Shown here piece after piece: positions 26,798 through 36,080 of a stretch of DNA of 64,000 bases. The notes beneath the pieces are model-generated. The model was not told where the DNA came from and did no database searches. It worked only from the letters and a program-made list of their open reading frames with translations. The stretch comes from Planctomycetota bacterium (GTDB lineage Bacteria > Planctomycetota > Phycisphaerae > WQYP01), in contig JAKAVA010000060.1 in NCBI GenBank assembly GCA_021827645.1, forward strand, positions 1-64,000, given 5' to 3'. Made by a program: the position numbers and the translations under genes. Within the stretch, counting starts at the first letter, position 1; the number at the start of each line of letters is the position of its first letter.

Positions 26798-27122
26798 TGG
26801 CACTCGGTATAACAACGGCAGCGTGAAGACGCCGCGGATGGGATAGTCGGCCCACGAGGTGAGAGAAGAACGTTGACAGCAGTGCGAGCGTAGAATCGTG
26901 ATGCGACTACACCGGTATTTTTTTCAGCGTTTGGGCGCAATTATTCCCGGAGGCTCTGGCATAAAGATGAGCCGCTTTCCCGTGCCGTCGTGGTGTATTG
27001 GCCGGTGAAAGTCAGCTGTCCCTGAGATGGTACAGGCCCTCGGCGGGGAGCCGCCGGGGGCGTGGTCCGAAAGATGCCAAAACTGCGGCACGAGAGCTGA
27101 GACCGGAGCCGATTGCGTTGCC
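26798..27122. other. convergent intergenic region without a gene
   Basis: About 325 bases between two converging genes. A 79-codon minus-strand frame (26941-27180) runs into the following gene and has low-complexity, unconvincing composition. No clear terminator with T-run was seen. Confidence 0.4.
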
Positions 27123-27698
27123 TTACGGATTGGTTTGTGAATTGCTGATGCCTTGCAGTTGCATCTGAGTAATCTGCCAATGGCCCGGTCGTGCGTGATC
27201 CCTCCAGATCAGACGCCAGCGTGTGACTAATGGACCGTAATCGCGGGCGATGGAAAGGACGACAATATTTGTCTGGGCACTGCGCCCCCGGCGACGCATG
27301 TGAATGCTGCGGAGATAATTGGCGGTGATTCGCACCTGCGATAAGCGGTAGTTCAGTTCTGAGATAATGTCGGCCCGGTCTTGATTGTTAAATACGACAT
27401 CGGGGGCAAGAAATTGTTCGATTCCCACCACATCCTGATGAGCGGCATCGCTGAGAATCTGCTGGAGGTCGCCTCGAAGCCTCTCGCCGGGAGTAACCAC
27501 CAACCACGCCATCAGGGCCCAGATCAGGGTAGCCGCGATGATCCCGCCTCCCGCGATCAGGAATCGAGTATGGCGTGTGTGCCACCAGCGCCATACAAAA
27601 GCAATGGCCACAACCGCCAGCGCGATATAAACGAGCGGATGGGCGAGAAAAAGCCAATCACCAAGGGCACGGGGAAATGACTCCGGTAATCGAATCAA
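27123..27698 (-). CDS. membrane-anchored hypothetical protein with NTF2-like region
   Basis: 191 residues starting with TTG at 27698, preceded by a GGTGG seven bases upstream. Two hydrophobic helices (about 14-39 and 45-68) precede a soluble domain (75-191) whose helix-then-strand pattern, with DVVGIEQFLAPDVVFNN, resembles the cone-shaped NTF2/SnoaL fold with a fluctuating substrate cavity. No catalytic residues can be named. Possibly an envelope protein with its domain on the outer face. The family is not recognised. Confidence 0.6.
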   Translation of the reverse strand: MIRLPESFPRALGDWLFLAHPLVYIALAVVAIAFVWRWWHTRHTRFLIAGGGIIAATLIWALMAWLVVTPGERLRGDLQQILSDAAHQDVVGIEQFLAPDVVFNNQDRADIISELNYRLSQVRITANYLRSIHMRRRGRSAQTNIVVLSIARDYGPLVTRWRLIWRDHARPGHWQITQMQLQGISNSQTNP

Positions 27699-27947
27699 AC
27701 TGTTTCCACCTCGGCCGACCTAATCTGAACCAACTCTCTGGAGGCACACGGATGCTGCCCCGCGATACCGAATATCTTAACGCCATTTTTGAATAAATTA
27801 GCAAATTGCCTCAATTGAAAGTCGGTGGTGTTATACGAATTCGCATTTGCAGGATATCGAACCAAATGCTCAACGCCAGGAATCGTGGCGCGATCAGGTT
27901 TGCAAAAAGGCCGGGAGGCGGCTAGGTTTGAGCCTGAGGAAGCCGGT

Positions 27948-29156
27948 ATGCCGACAGAGATCGAAACCATTGCCCCACTGACCGAGGAAATCATTGATTA
28001 CGCGCGACGGCTGCGGCATGAGTTACATCAGATCCCTGAACTGGCCTTTGCGGAACACTTGACATCAAAATTGATCTGCCGCGAATTGGCAGCCATGGGT
28101 GTTCCGTTCAAGGCGGGACTCGCCGGCGGAACCGGTATCGCCGCCTTTATCAGCGGCCGCCGGACCGTGCGAGGTGTCGTGGGGATTCGCGCCGAGATGG
28201 ATGCGCTTCCGGTTGAGGAGGCGACGGGTGCGGCATATATGAGCCGACATCCCGGGCGAATGCATGCCTGCGGACACGACGGGCATATGGCCATTGCGCT
28301 GGGGAGCTGCCTTTGGTTATGGCAGCGGCGCGATACGCTTGAGAGCGGGGTGATCGTTTACTTTCAGCCGGCGGAAGAGGGTTATAACGGGGGAGAGGTG
28401 ATGTATCGGGCGCTGGAAGAGTTGGGCGTACTTCCGAATATGGTCTTCGGGCTTCATGGCTGGCCGGAGCTGCCGGTCGGTACCATTGCGACCCGCGCCG
28501 GTGTTCTGCTGGCTGCGGTTGATAGTATTGAAATTACGATACACGGCAGGGGGACGCATGGCTCGCAGCCGCAGCGGGGACGCAGCCCGATACCGTGTGC
28601 CGGTTATTTGGCGACGAAACTCCACATTTCGAGATCCAAAGCCGGAGCGGATCGGGCCGTTGTTCTGAGCATCGGTTGCCTGGAAGCCGGAACTGCCGCC
28701 AATATCATTCCATCCTCTGCGGTATTGCGTGGCACACTGCGCACGCTGTCGGAAACCGTCAGAAAGGAAAAATTGCGATGGATTGAGCGGACCTGCCGGG
28801 AGGCTGCAAGACGCTTCGGCTGCCCGGTCAACATACAGATCAATTCCAGCACACCGGCAGTGATCAATGACGGGGAGAGCAGTGAATTACTGCTTCGGGC
28901 GGGAGATGCCCATCTGGGGCAAAGCCACGTTAAAAGATTAACAACCCCCTATCTTTGGAGCGAAGATTTTGCCTACATGCTGCAAAAAACCCAAGGGTGT
29001 TTTTTTGTGCTCGGCACATGTCCGAAGGGGCATCGATCTTATCCGATGCTGCACAGCCCGCATTACGATTTCCCGGATGCGGCGCTGCCTGTCGGAATAC
29101 GTATCATGTCCGCGCTTGCCGTCAATGCAGCCGATTACCTGCAGACCACCCGCTGA
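27948..29156 (+). CDS. M20-family amidohydrolase (N-acyl amino acid/hippurate hydrolase-like)
   Basis: 402 residues from the ATG at 27948, preceded by GAGGA; the frame is open further upstream to 27825 but this lacks family similarity. HACGHDGHMA (106-115) supplies metal-binding Cys and His, PAEEG (141-145) the catalytic and bridging Glu residues, and FGLHGWPELPVGTIATRAG the family's next conserved block. The C-terminal FAYMLQKTQGCFFVLGT motif is intact. It belongs with the amidohydrolases that deacylate N-acetyl or N-benzoyl amino acids. The substrate is not determined by sequence. Confidence 0.92.
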   Translation: MPTEIETIAPLTEEIIDYARRLRHELHQIPELAFAEHLTSKLICRELAAMGVPFKAGLAGGTGIAAFISGRRTVRGVVGIRAEMDALPVEEATGAAYMSRHPGRMHACGHDGHMAIALGSCLWLWQRRDTLESGVIVYFQPAEEGYNGGEVMYRALEELGVLPNMVFGLHGWPELPVGTIATRAGVLLAAVDSIEITIHGRGTHGSQPQRGRSPIPCAGYLATKLHISRSKAGADRAVVLSIGCLEAGTAANIIPSSAVLRGTLRTLSETVRKEKLRWIERTCREAARRFGCPVNIQINSSTPAVINDGESSELLLRAGDAHLGQSHVKRLTTPYLWSEDFAYMLQKTQGCFFVLGTCPKGHRSYPMLHSPHYDFPDAALPVGIRIMSALAVNAADYLQTTR

Positions 29157-29193
29157 GGGGCGCAGGACCGGTTTGCTCCGATGGGCCGTCTGC

Positions 29194-30921
29194 ATGGCGG
29201 CGATGATGATTCTGACTTTTTCCACCATCCGCCTGCCGGTATGCTGCGCGTTATCGGTTTTGCGCCCATCACAGGTTGCCATTGTTGTAAACGGTAATAA
29301 TGACCAGTCGATCGCCCTGAGCCACTATTACGCCAACGCCCGGCACATTCCTCTGGCGAACATCATCGAACTGAATCTTCCAGATAATGTTCAGGACATC
29401 ACGGCCCCGTTTTATGATGTCCGGGTGGCGGCGGCGATCCGGCAGATACTCACGGAACGCCATATGCGTTCCCAAATCCGATGTCTCGTGACAACGTATG
29501 GCATACCGCTTAAGGTGGGACCGCAAAGTCCAAGTTTCGCAGATATGGCGGAGGTGAGGCATCTCCGCGCACGACTGATTGAAATCAACACCGATCTGAA
29601 AGCATCGATCCGACGGCTTGATTCGATGGATGGACTCACAAAGCCGAAGATCGTGCCCCCCGGCAATCTGACGATTCTGGCAGGCGGAAAATTAAGAACC
29701 CGCGTTTATACCACCGCACTGGAGTGCAAGGCGGCGCTGGCCCAGACGCTGGCATTTTTCAATCGGCATCCGAATGCCAAGACGGGTGCAGATAACACGG
29801 AGCTTCTGGCATTGTTTCGCCACTGCCTCGGAGTAGCCGTCATGGCGCAAAGCCTGCATGTGCATGGATCAAGCCTGCAATCGATGGAATTGGCCGACTT
29901 CCTGCGACAGGAGAAAACCAAGACGCTGCTTGCGGTACGGCGGTATGACATGCTTAAGGTGCATCGATACAAGGCAGCGAACCGGCGGGAAATGCGTCAT
30001 ATCAAACGGCGTTTTTTCGGTTTGACCGGCGAAGCGGTGGAAGATATTTCGCAGATTACCTATCTGCTTCATGTGCACAGCAAATCGAGCCTCGACAGCG
30101 ATCTGATGATGCTCTGGTACGGCCGTATCTACCACTCTGACTGGTATCAAAACCCGATCCAACTGGAGAACTGGCATGCGGATCTGGCGGCGCTGCATCC
30201 GCGGATCATGATGGTCAGCCGCATCGATGGTCTGAATATTCAGATGGTGGAGGCGATGATTGCGCGCGGATTACGTGTGGAAGCGCGCGGGTTGCGCGGG
30301 AAGGTGTACATTGACGCCCGCGGCCTCCACGGAACCGACCCGTACAGTCAATTTGACCGTCTGCTGCGCCGGACCGCAGCCATGCTGAAGGTGGAAGCCA
30401 AAATTCCTGTGGTCCTCAACGATGTACCCGCCCTTTTTAAGCGGGCCGAGAGCCCGGATTGTGCTGTGTATTGCGGATGGTATTCGGTGCATCACTTCGT
30501 GAACTGCTGTCAGTGGGTACCGGGGTTTGTGGGTTACCATGTAGCGAGTTTTGAACTTGATTCTCTTCATAATCCGACCGATACCGCCTGGTGCATCAAT
30601 CTGCTCAAGCACAAGGCGTGTGGAACATCCGGTCCGGTCTGGGAACCGTATTTATTCTCATTTCCTCCGCCGAATCTGTTTATTCCATTGCTGCTGAGCG
30701 GCGAATTCCCGCAGGTAGAAGTCTACAGCGTGTCGATTCCGAATATGGCGTGGCGGCAGGCTTATGTGGGCGATCCATTGTACAACCCTTTCCGCCACGA
30801 CCCTCGGTTCTCGAGAGCGGATATTCGCGGGAACCGAACTTTAAGAAAGATCATTGATATTCAGGATGCATGGATACCACTTCGTGAATTTTCAATGAAA
30901 TATATCATGCACATGAAGTAG
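29194..30921 (+). CDS. TIGR03790-family secreted protein
   Basis: About 575 residues. A signal peptide (MAAMMILTFSTIRLPVCC) is followed by VAIVVNGNNDQSIALSHYYA, the hallmark start of the TIGR03790 family, with IPLANIIELNLP and CLVTTYGIPLKV next. YGIPLKV and the late VPGFVGYHVASFELDSLHNP region are also family-like. An in-frame TTG at 29173 would give a longer, Arg-led signal sequence and is an alternative start. The family is found mostly in planctomycetes, verrucomicrobia and acidobacteria and has no established function. The gene is 37 bases after the amidohydrolase on the same strand. Confidence 0.85.
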   Translation: MAAMMILTFSTIRLPVCCALSVLRPSQVAIVVNGNNDQSIALSHYYANARHIPLANIIELNLPDNVQDITAPFYDVRVAAAIRQILTERHMRSQIRCLVTTYGIPLKVGPQSPSFADMAEVRHLRARLIEINTDLKASIRRLDSMDGLTKPKIVPPGNLTILAGGKLRTRVYTTALECKAALAQTLAFFNRHPNAKTGADNTELLALFRHCLGVAVMAQSLHVHGSSLQSMELADFLRQEKTKTLLAVRRYDMLKVHRYKAANRREMRHIKRRFFGLTGEAVEDISQITYLLHVHSKSSLDSDLMMLWYGRIYHSDWYQNPIQLENWHADLAALHPRIMMVSRIDGLNIQMVEAMIARGLRVEARGLRGKVYIDARGLHGTDPYSQFDRLLRRTAAMLKVEAKIPVVLNDVPALFKRAESPDCAVYCGWYSVHHFVNCCQWVPGFVGYHVASFELDSLHNPTDTAWCINLLKHKACGTSGPVWEPYLFSFPPPNLFIPLLLSGEFPQVEVYSVSIPNMAWRQAYVGDPLYNPFRHDPRFSRADIRGNRTLRKIIDIQDAWIPLREFSMKYIMHMK

Positions 30922-30977
30922 GTCGGGGCCATGGATCCGACGGAAGGCTTATCCAGGAAGCCCGCTTGGCCGCCGAA

Positions 30978-32135
30978 CTACTGCAGGTCGGAAAGCGACA
31001 CCATTTTGAATGTTCCGCCGGTCGAGTCGGCCAGCTTTTTCAGCAGATGCGTTTCACCGTTAATCGAGATGACGTCAATTTTCTGCCCCCGGTGTATGGC
31101 TGGACGAACAGCGGTGACAAGATCGGCGGGCACAATGATTTTCTGCGTAGTAAAGATATTCTGCTCTGCACCCAGTTTGAGGGTACGAATCATCATTTTC
31201 GTGATGGATGTACTGCCATAAGGAGAATAATTCAGAAGGGAGTGAAAAACCTTTTTTTGGTTGCTGGCCGTCAACCAACCTTTATTGGGATAAAGCTTCA
31301 GACCAGACGGTGTCCAGACCGCAATCCTGACGTGCGACGCGGAAGAAAGCTGAGTTAAGGTCGTGCTTAACATGGACACGAGAAGATTAAAACTCCCTCC
31401 ATTAGCGGAAGATCCATCTAGGGAAAATATCACTTTCCCGGATTTTATGGGTATGCCCAAAAACTGAACCGTCGAAATCGGCGCCGTCCTGGGGGGGACT
31501 CTGTGAGCGGCGGACGGCGCAGATGAGGGCTTGGTAATCGCAAAAATCGCCCAAATAAGTATGGCAACCACAATCAGCAAGACGACCGCGGCCGCAACCG
31601 CATAAACCCAGATCGGCAGATTGGCGAGTTTACGGCTGCCGGCAGTCGCGTGCCGCCCATGATCACGAGAATCGCTGCGGGGCTGCACCTTGCCCGGCTG
31701 CTGACGGGGTGCGGGGGATTGTGAGCGTCGAATACCGCTGGAGATCCCGATATCCGGCGGCGCGGCGGGACGCTGAGCAAGGCGTTCCGTAAGCGGCGAC
31801 TCGGGACGGGCCGGTCGCAGAGAGCCACTGCCGGAAAATGCGCCCGGAGACTCCGGACGTCCGGGCCGATGAGAGGACGGAATGTCGGGCGTTTCAGGAC
31901 GGCCTGATTGAGATGAAGCATTGGGGGCTGCCGATCCATCGCCGCCGGAAATCGAAGTGCGCTTATTCGCGGGTCCGGCCGGCTCCGCCGGGCGTGATTT
32001 TTGCACCTCCCGCGTATCGGTCATCGGCACTCGAAGAAGAGCACCGCACTGACTGCAACGACAGACACCGCCGCGAAATCCATCGTCAAGCTCCAGCACC
32101 TTCCCACATTGATGACATTGAACGAGCAGTGCCAA
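30978..32135 (-). CDS. zinc-ribbon membrane protein with vWA-like outer domain
   Basis: 385 residues if started at the TTG at 32135, preceded by GGAG six bases upstream. CHQCGK and CRCSQCG (near residues 7-30) form a cytoplasmic zinc ribbon. A Pro/Ser/Arg-rich disordered linker (about 40-180) leads to one membrane helix (about 185-210), then a domain (about 240-385) with VIFSLDGSSANGG in the position of a MIDAS DxSxS-like strand and a pattern typical of von Willebrand A domains. Full metal-site residues are not all evident. The next gene upstream ends 23 bases before it, so they are co-transcribed. Role unknown, perhaps envelope stress sensing. Confidence 0.72.
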   Translation of the reverse strand: MALLVQCHQCGKVLELDDGFRGGVCRCSQCGALLRVPMTDTREVQKSRPAEPAGPANKRTSISGGDGSAAPNASSQSGRPETPDIPSSHRPGRPESPGAFSGSGSLRPARPESPLTERLAQRPAAPPDIGISSGIRRSQSPAPRQQPGKVQPRSDSRDHGRHATAGSRKLANLPIWVYAVAAAVVLLIVVAILIWAIFAITKPSSAPSAAHRVPPRTAPISTVQFLGIPIKSGKVIFSLDGSSANGGSFNLLVSMLSTTLTQLSSASHVRIAVWTPSGLKLYPNKGWLTASNQKKVFHSLLNYSPYGSTSITKMMIRTLKLGAEQNIFTTQKIIVPADLVTAVRPAIHRGQKIDVISINGETHLLKKLADSTGGTFKMVSLSDLQ

Positions 32136-32158
32136 AGAAATCTCCAGGAGCAAAGTCC

Positions 32159-33121
32159 CTAGGGTCGTATCCGTACCACCGAAAAGGTCGGATTCAACAT
32201 TCGCACCAATTCCGCCAACGAATGCGTCGTCATGACCAGATCGATGTTCGGCGAATCCACATTACTCATTTTAACCGTTTCCTGCCTACCATGAATCCGC
32301 CCCGCAAGCGTCATACCGATGAACTCGGGCATTCCCTGAACCGGCGCCGAGAGCGATGAACGCACAACCGAATAATCACCGGGCCGAGGATTTATGACGC
32401 CGGGTATTTTCACACGGTAGCTTAACACAAATTGGTGATGAAGGAGTATGTCGATGCGGTGATGCGACAGGTCAATCCGTGCATCAAAGGGACCGAGGAT
32501 GACCAGGAGCCAACTGCCTGCCCGCATGTCGCGCGGATTGAGCAAAGGATTCAGCGTCAGGAGCATGGCCGGCGTAATACGATAGAGATGAGCAATACGT
32601 TCAAGTGTGGCGCCGGGTGGTACTTCGATGAGGCGAATCCACGGGTCACGGGGATACGCGACGCCCGCAAGAAGCGTGTGGGTATTTATTTTTGAAAGCC
32701 ATTTTCTAATGGGGCGGGCAATTTCCGTTTGATGGCCAGCAACAAGGTGCCAGGCTCGCTCAAAGCGAAATCGGGCCGAAATTAAATGGTGCCCATCGGC
32801 AAGACGTATTCCTTGTTTGAGAAACTGCTCTGCGGCGCGGAGTTCGGCGGGTGAAATGGGGTGCGGAGGTTTCTGCGCGATAAGCTCAGTGTCTGCAGGC
32901 ACGGGCGGCGAGGATGATACGTTGATTTCCGGGGATGTGGTTACGACCGCGACTTTTGCAGCGGCAGCTTTGTGGTGCGGTCGATGCCTACTGTGAAGTT
33001 GTCCAACAATCTGCCGACGCACCTGCCATATCTGATATCCGCCCCACAAGATCAGCGCGGCGACGATCACCCAAAGCCATCGCTCGCGCCCCTGCGATTT
33101 ACGCCGTCTACCCTTTGCCAT
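32159..33121 (-). CDS. LysM protein with degenerate L,D-transpeptidase-like domain
   Basis: 320 residues. One N-terminal membrane anchor (about 15-33), a linker, a helical repeat-like region (about 85-140), then a LysM domain (about 165-210; VPPGATLERIAHLYRITPAM) for peptidoglycan binding. The last 110 residues resemble an L,D-transpeptidase (YkuD) fold, with an IHGR where the family has HGT, but the S-x-G-C-R catalytic cysteine motif is missing and the end reads SLAELVRMLNP. It may be a non-catalytic peptidoglycan-binding protein. It is followed by the zinc-ribbon/vWA-like gene in the same operon. Confidence 0.72.
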   Translation of the reverse strand: MAKGRRRKSQGRERWLWVIVAALILWGGYQIWQVRRQIVGQLHSRHRPHHKAAAAKVAVVTTSPEINVSSSPPVPADTELIAQKPPHPISPAELRAAEQFLKQGIRLADGHHLISARFRFERAWHLVAGHQTEIARPIRKWLSKINTHTLLAGVAYPRDPWIRLIEVPPGATLERIAHLYRITPAMLLTLNPLLNPRDMRAGSWLLVILGPFDARIDLSHHRIDILLHHQFVLSYRVKIPGVINPRPGDYSVVRSSLSAPVQGMPEFIGMTLAGRIHGRQETVKMSNVDSPNIDLVMTTHSLAELVRMLNPTFSVVRIRP

Positions 33122-33301
33122 GCAACTCCAAACCGCGCTGTGGAATTATTCCGGACGCCATGAACAATCCGGGAATCCGATCAAATAATAGGAGTTTTGC
33201 CCTCGGCGGCAAGCGTCCGGGATTTGAACTCACGCACCCATGCCATCCAAAGGCGGAACATTATGAGGCCGGACATTGATATCTCATCATCCGCCGCAAC
33301 A

Positions 33302-33877
33302 CTACCGAAGCGGTTTCACGCGCCGCACCTCCTTATCCGTGACAATCATCTGCAGAGAGACGTCATGCGGTTCCATCGGAATTTCCGCCCTGCATTGTTC
33401 GTGAAATGCCATGGCCGTCCGCAGCGCCGATAGATCCCGCTGAGAGAGGAAACGATCGTAAAATCCCTTGCCCCGACCGAGCCGCTCACCCGCAAAACCA
33501 AACGCCAATCCGGGGGTTACGACCAGATCAATCCGGCCAATATCAAATGGCTCTCCCCCCATCGGCTGCCGGATACCGGGGAGTTGCGGATCACCATAAC
33601 CCTCGAAACTTTGCACCGCCATGGGTGTCATCTGTCGCTGATTCCAATCCACCAGCGGGAGCAGTAACTGCTTTTCGGATTGGAGCACGGCTTTTGCCAG
33701 TAGACCAACATCCAGTTCCTCTGGCATGGGCAGATAAAGCATCACATTGCGGGCGGCCTGAAATTCAGCCGTCCGAATCATCTGTTCACAGGCAGCCTGC
33801 GATTTAACCGCCCGTTGTGCCGACGGAATCGCCTGCAGGACAGATTTCATGAATCTTCGATATTCCGATTTCGTCAT
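33302..33877 (-). CDS. 5-formyltetrahydrofolate cyclo-ligase
   Basis: 191 residues. The nucleotide-binding RGKGFYDRFL-type loop is present (LGRGKGFYDRFLS), as is the VTPGLAFGFAGERLGRGKG stretch, the family's central signature, and MLYLPMPEELD near the N-terminus. It converts 5-formyl-THF to 5,10-methenyl-THF with ATP. Its ATG overlaps the rarA stop by four bases (ATGA), so translation is probably coupled to rarA. The next gene downstream is the LysM protein 180 bases away. Confidence 0.93.
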   Translation of the reverse strand: MTKSEYRRFMKSVLQAIPSAQRAVKSQAACEQMIRTAEFQAARNVMLYLPMPEELDVGLLAKAVLQSEKQLLLPLVDWNQRQMTPMAVQSFEGYGDPQLPGIRQPMGGEPFDIGRIDLVVTPGLAFGFAGERLGRGKGFYDRFLSQRDLSALRTAMAFHEQCRAEIPMEPHDVSLQMIVTDKEVRRVKPLR

Positions 33878-35226
33878 GGTGGCGTGTCGCTCCCATTGGG
33901 GGGCGTGTCGGGCTTATTTCGGCGCCGGGCGAGAAATTCGGCAAAACGCTTTTCCACCCCCCTGTCAGTAGGAAAATAAAATTGGAGCTTACTTCCCAGA
34001 TAATCCTGATCGACCCAGCCGTCCGGATAGTCATGCGGATAGAGATAACCGGTATGGCCGCGCTGGGCCGCCCCGGCATAATGAGTATCACGCAGATGCG
34101 GGGGCACGGGAATCGAAGTACCGTTGCGTACGGCATCCATGGCGGCGTCGATGGCACAGATTGCCGAATTGCTCTTTTCACTGCATGCAAGATAGATCAC
34201 TGTCTGGGCAAGCGGGATGCGGGCCTCGGGCATACCGAGAAATTCCACCATCTGAACCATCGCCGCAGCGATGGACAGGGCTGCGGGTTGCGCGTTGCCA
34301 ATATCTTCACTGGCGGCGATCGCGATGCGCCGAGCGATAAAACGCACATCCTGCGAGGCCACTAATAATTTAGCGAGCCAGTAAATCGCGGCGTCCGGGT
34401 CGCTGCCGCGGATACTTTTTATCAGGGCACTGGTGATGTCGTAATGTTCGTCGCCCGTCGGATCGAAATAGATCGGCCGCACCTGTTGGGCCTCGCGGAT
34501 ATCGGCGGCGGTTAACGGCGTATTTTCTTTCGCCCGCAGGTTCGCCAGTTCAAGGGCAGTTTCCAATGTTGAAAGCGCCCGCCGGGCATCGCCGTCACTC
34601 TGTGATGCCAGCAGTTCGAGGGCGTCGTCGGCCAAGATCACCGGATGATGATTGTCAATAGTGCGGTCATGGAGTTGTGAAAGCGCCTGCCGAATCACCG
34701 CCGCAATATCGGCTGTGGTGAGGGCTTTGAATTCAAAAAGCCTGCAGCGTGAGATGAGCGGCGCGTTGATGGCAAAAAATGGATTCTGCGTCGTCACACC
34801 CAGAATCGTAATAACTCCGGATTCGACATCGGGCAGGAGAATATCCTGCTGGGCCCGGTTAAAGCGGTGTATTTCATCAATAAATAAGATCGTGCCGCAC
34901 CCCGTCTGTTCGAGCAGGGTTTTGGCGTCAGCAATAATCTCCCGCACTTGGGGAATACCGGCGGAAACCGCATTGATCGACACAAATTTACGCCGTGTGC
35001 GTGCTTGAATCAGGCGGGCTACCGAAGTTTTTCCGCAACCCGGCGGGCCGAAAAGGATGGCACTGCCAAGCGAATCGTTTTCAATCAGCAGCCGCAGAGG
35101 TGCACCTTGGGCAAGCAGATGCTCCTGACCAACAAAATCATCCAGAGTCGAGGGTCGGAGCTTGGCGGCAAGCGGCAGGACTTTTTCGCGGCGTTGCTGT
35201 CTGTGCGTTTCAAAGAGATCCGACAT
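33874..35226 (-). CDS. rarA: replication-associated recombination protein RarA (MgsA)
   Basis: 450 residues from the ATG at 35226. AAA+ ATPase with Walker A GPPGCGKT (60-67), Walker B FIDEIHRFN (115-123) and the sensor motif TTQNPFFAIN. The C-terminal half has the clamp-loader-like helical lid and tetramerisation region, including GSDPDAAIYWLAKLL and HLRDTHYAGA. RarA acts at stalled replication forks with SSB and RecA. A few residues beyond the usual C-terminus form a Lys/Pro/Ser tail. Overlaps the downstream formyl-THF cyclo-ligase start by ATGA. Confidence 0.95.
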   Translation of the reverse strand: MSDLFETHRQQRREKVLPLAAKLRPSTLDDFVGQEHLLAQGAPLRLLIENDSLGSAILFGPPGCGKTSVARLIQARTRRKFVSINAVSAGIPQVREIIADAKTLLEQTGCGTILFIDEIHRFNRAQQDILLPDVESGVITILGVTTQNPFFAINAPLISRCRLFEFKALTTADIAAVIRQALSQLHDRTIDNHHPVILADDALELLASQSDGDARRALSTLETALELANLRAKENTPLTAADIREAQQVRPIYFDPTGDEHYDITSALIKSIRGSDPDAAIYWLAKLLVASQDVRFIARRIAIAASEDIGNAQPAALSIAAAMVQMVEFLGMPEARIPLAQTVIYLACSEKSNSAICAIDAAMDAVRNGTSIPVPPHLRDTHYAGAAQRGHTGYLYPHDYPDGWVDQDYLGSKLQFYFPTDRGVEKRFAEFLARRRNKPDTPPNGSDTPP

Positions 35227-35477
35227 GGCTGCTCCAGCGTGCCTATCACGGCAATACCGTGTAGATGATATCAAACCTTGAAAATATACCACAGGGTCAA
35301 TCCGTGGTGGTGTCGAATAATAAGACGATCCCGAGGGGCGGCAATTTTTTCCGGGCGCCCAAATAGCGCAGCCACCCTTTTTAACCGCTCAGACTGCAGC
35401 GGGCGGCGCCGGCAGATCCGGTGACAGTTAAGCGGTTGAACAAGAGAGCATGCAGGAATCGTGCTGCGCACGAAGGT

Positions 35478-35522
35478 GATCGTTTTTTTACCGCAGAAGC
35501 AACGATGGTGCGGAGAAATTTT
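35478..35522 (+). repeat. degenerate ACCGCAGA-type intergenic repeat, copy 1
   Basis: GAT, a T-run, ACCGCAGAAGCAACGATGGT then GCGGAGAAA. It aligns over about 40 bases with the segment at 35785 at roughly 70% identity by eye and less strongly with 51309. No coding role is visible. Confidence 0.4.
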
Positions 35523-35629
35523 TTAGGGGGGCCTCGCCTGCCCCTGGAATTTCTTCGCGCCCCGGTGAGACGTCTGGCTTTGGGCGCTGCGGATCATCTG
35601 TCCTATGCTTGCGTGCTCAGGCAGCGACG

Positions 35630-35660
35630 CGGCACATTAAATGTGCCGGCTAATCCGCAC
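35630..35660 (-). repeat. dispersed intergenic palindrome, family B, copy 2
   Basis: CGGCACATT-A-AATGTGCCG again (35630-35648), here followed by GCTAATCCGCAC. Read on the minus strand the unit is GTGCGGATTAGC plus the palindrome, close to copies at 2158 and 58074 (consensus GTGCGGATTAGCCGGCACAT then TTAATGTGCCG). Confidence 0.7.
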
Positions 35661-35784
35661 CTTAATGTGATATCCAGTTTCATGCCTGCGACATGATGTC
35701 ATTCATTTTTTCTCACACGGAGATTTCGTCACTGGAGCTACCCACTTTATCGCACCACCCCTATGCATCTTGCAGCCATGAGCT

Positions 35785-35826
35785 GATAATATTTTTACCG
35801 CTGAGGACGCGGTGGTACGCAGAGGC
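35785..35826 (+). repeat. degenerate ACCGCAGA-type intergenic repeat, copy 2
   Basis: GAT, a T-rich stretch, ACCGCTGAGGACGCGGTGGT then ACGCAGAGG; aligns with 35478-35522. It also contains the small inverted repeat ACCGC/GCGGT. Confidence 0.4.
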
Positions 35827-36080
35827 TGAGGTTAATGAGGCCGTAAGCCCGTAGCCGTGGCCATAGCCGCCTCAAAATGGAATCGTAGCGCGCCGGGGCC
35901 CGGCCGGAAAGCTGCCGTGATAAGCGTTTGCCGCAAAATCGGCCCGCCGATGCTCTGAGGTGAGCAGCCAGCCGCGCTGGCCTATCGGTCCGCTCCTGAA
36001 AAAATCTAAAAGACAGGTCAAAATCTGCACGACGCGGAAATCCCCATCGGATGCACGTCGTAAGGACATTAGCCGTTCGT

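Larger units (their letters stand above)
35227..36080. other. gene-poor region with repeats
   Basis: About 850 bases in which no frame has convincing composition; the two longest minus-strand frames (35795-36121 and 35872-36453) conflict with the better supported gene at 36081-36416. It holds one copy of the family B palindrome (35630) and two copies of a degenerate ACCGC(A/T)GA-type repeat (35478 and 35785). It looks like a decayed or repeat-rich boundary between core genes and the RHS cassette. Confidence 0.5.

Noticed and set aside
26941-27180. 79-codon minus-strand frame
   Set aside because: Runs into the better supported gene at 27123 and has unconvincing composition; no ribosome binding site.
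33209-33240. tRNA-like T-arm sequence (TTCAAATCCCGG on the minus strand)
   Set aside because: The flanking stem bases do not pair and no acceptor or anticodon arm surrounds it.
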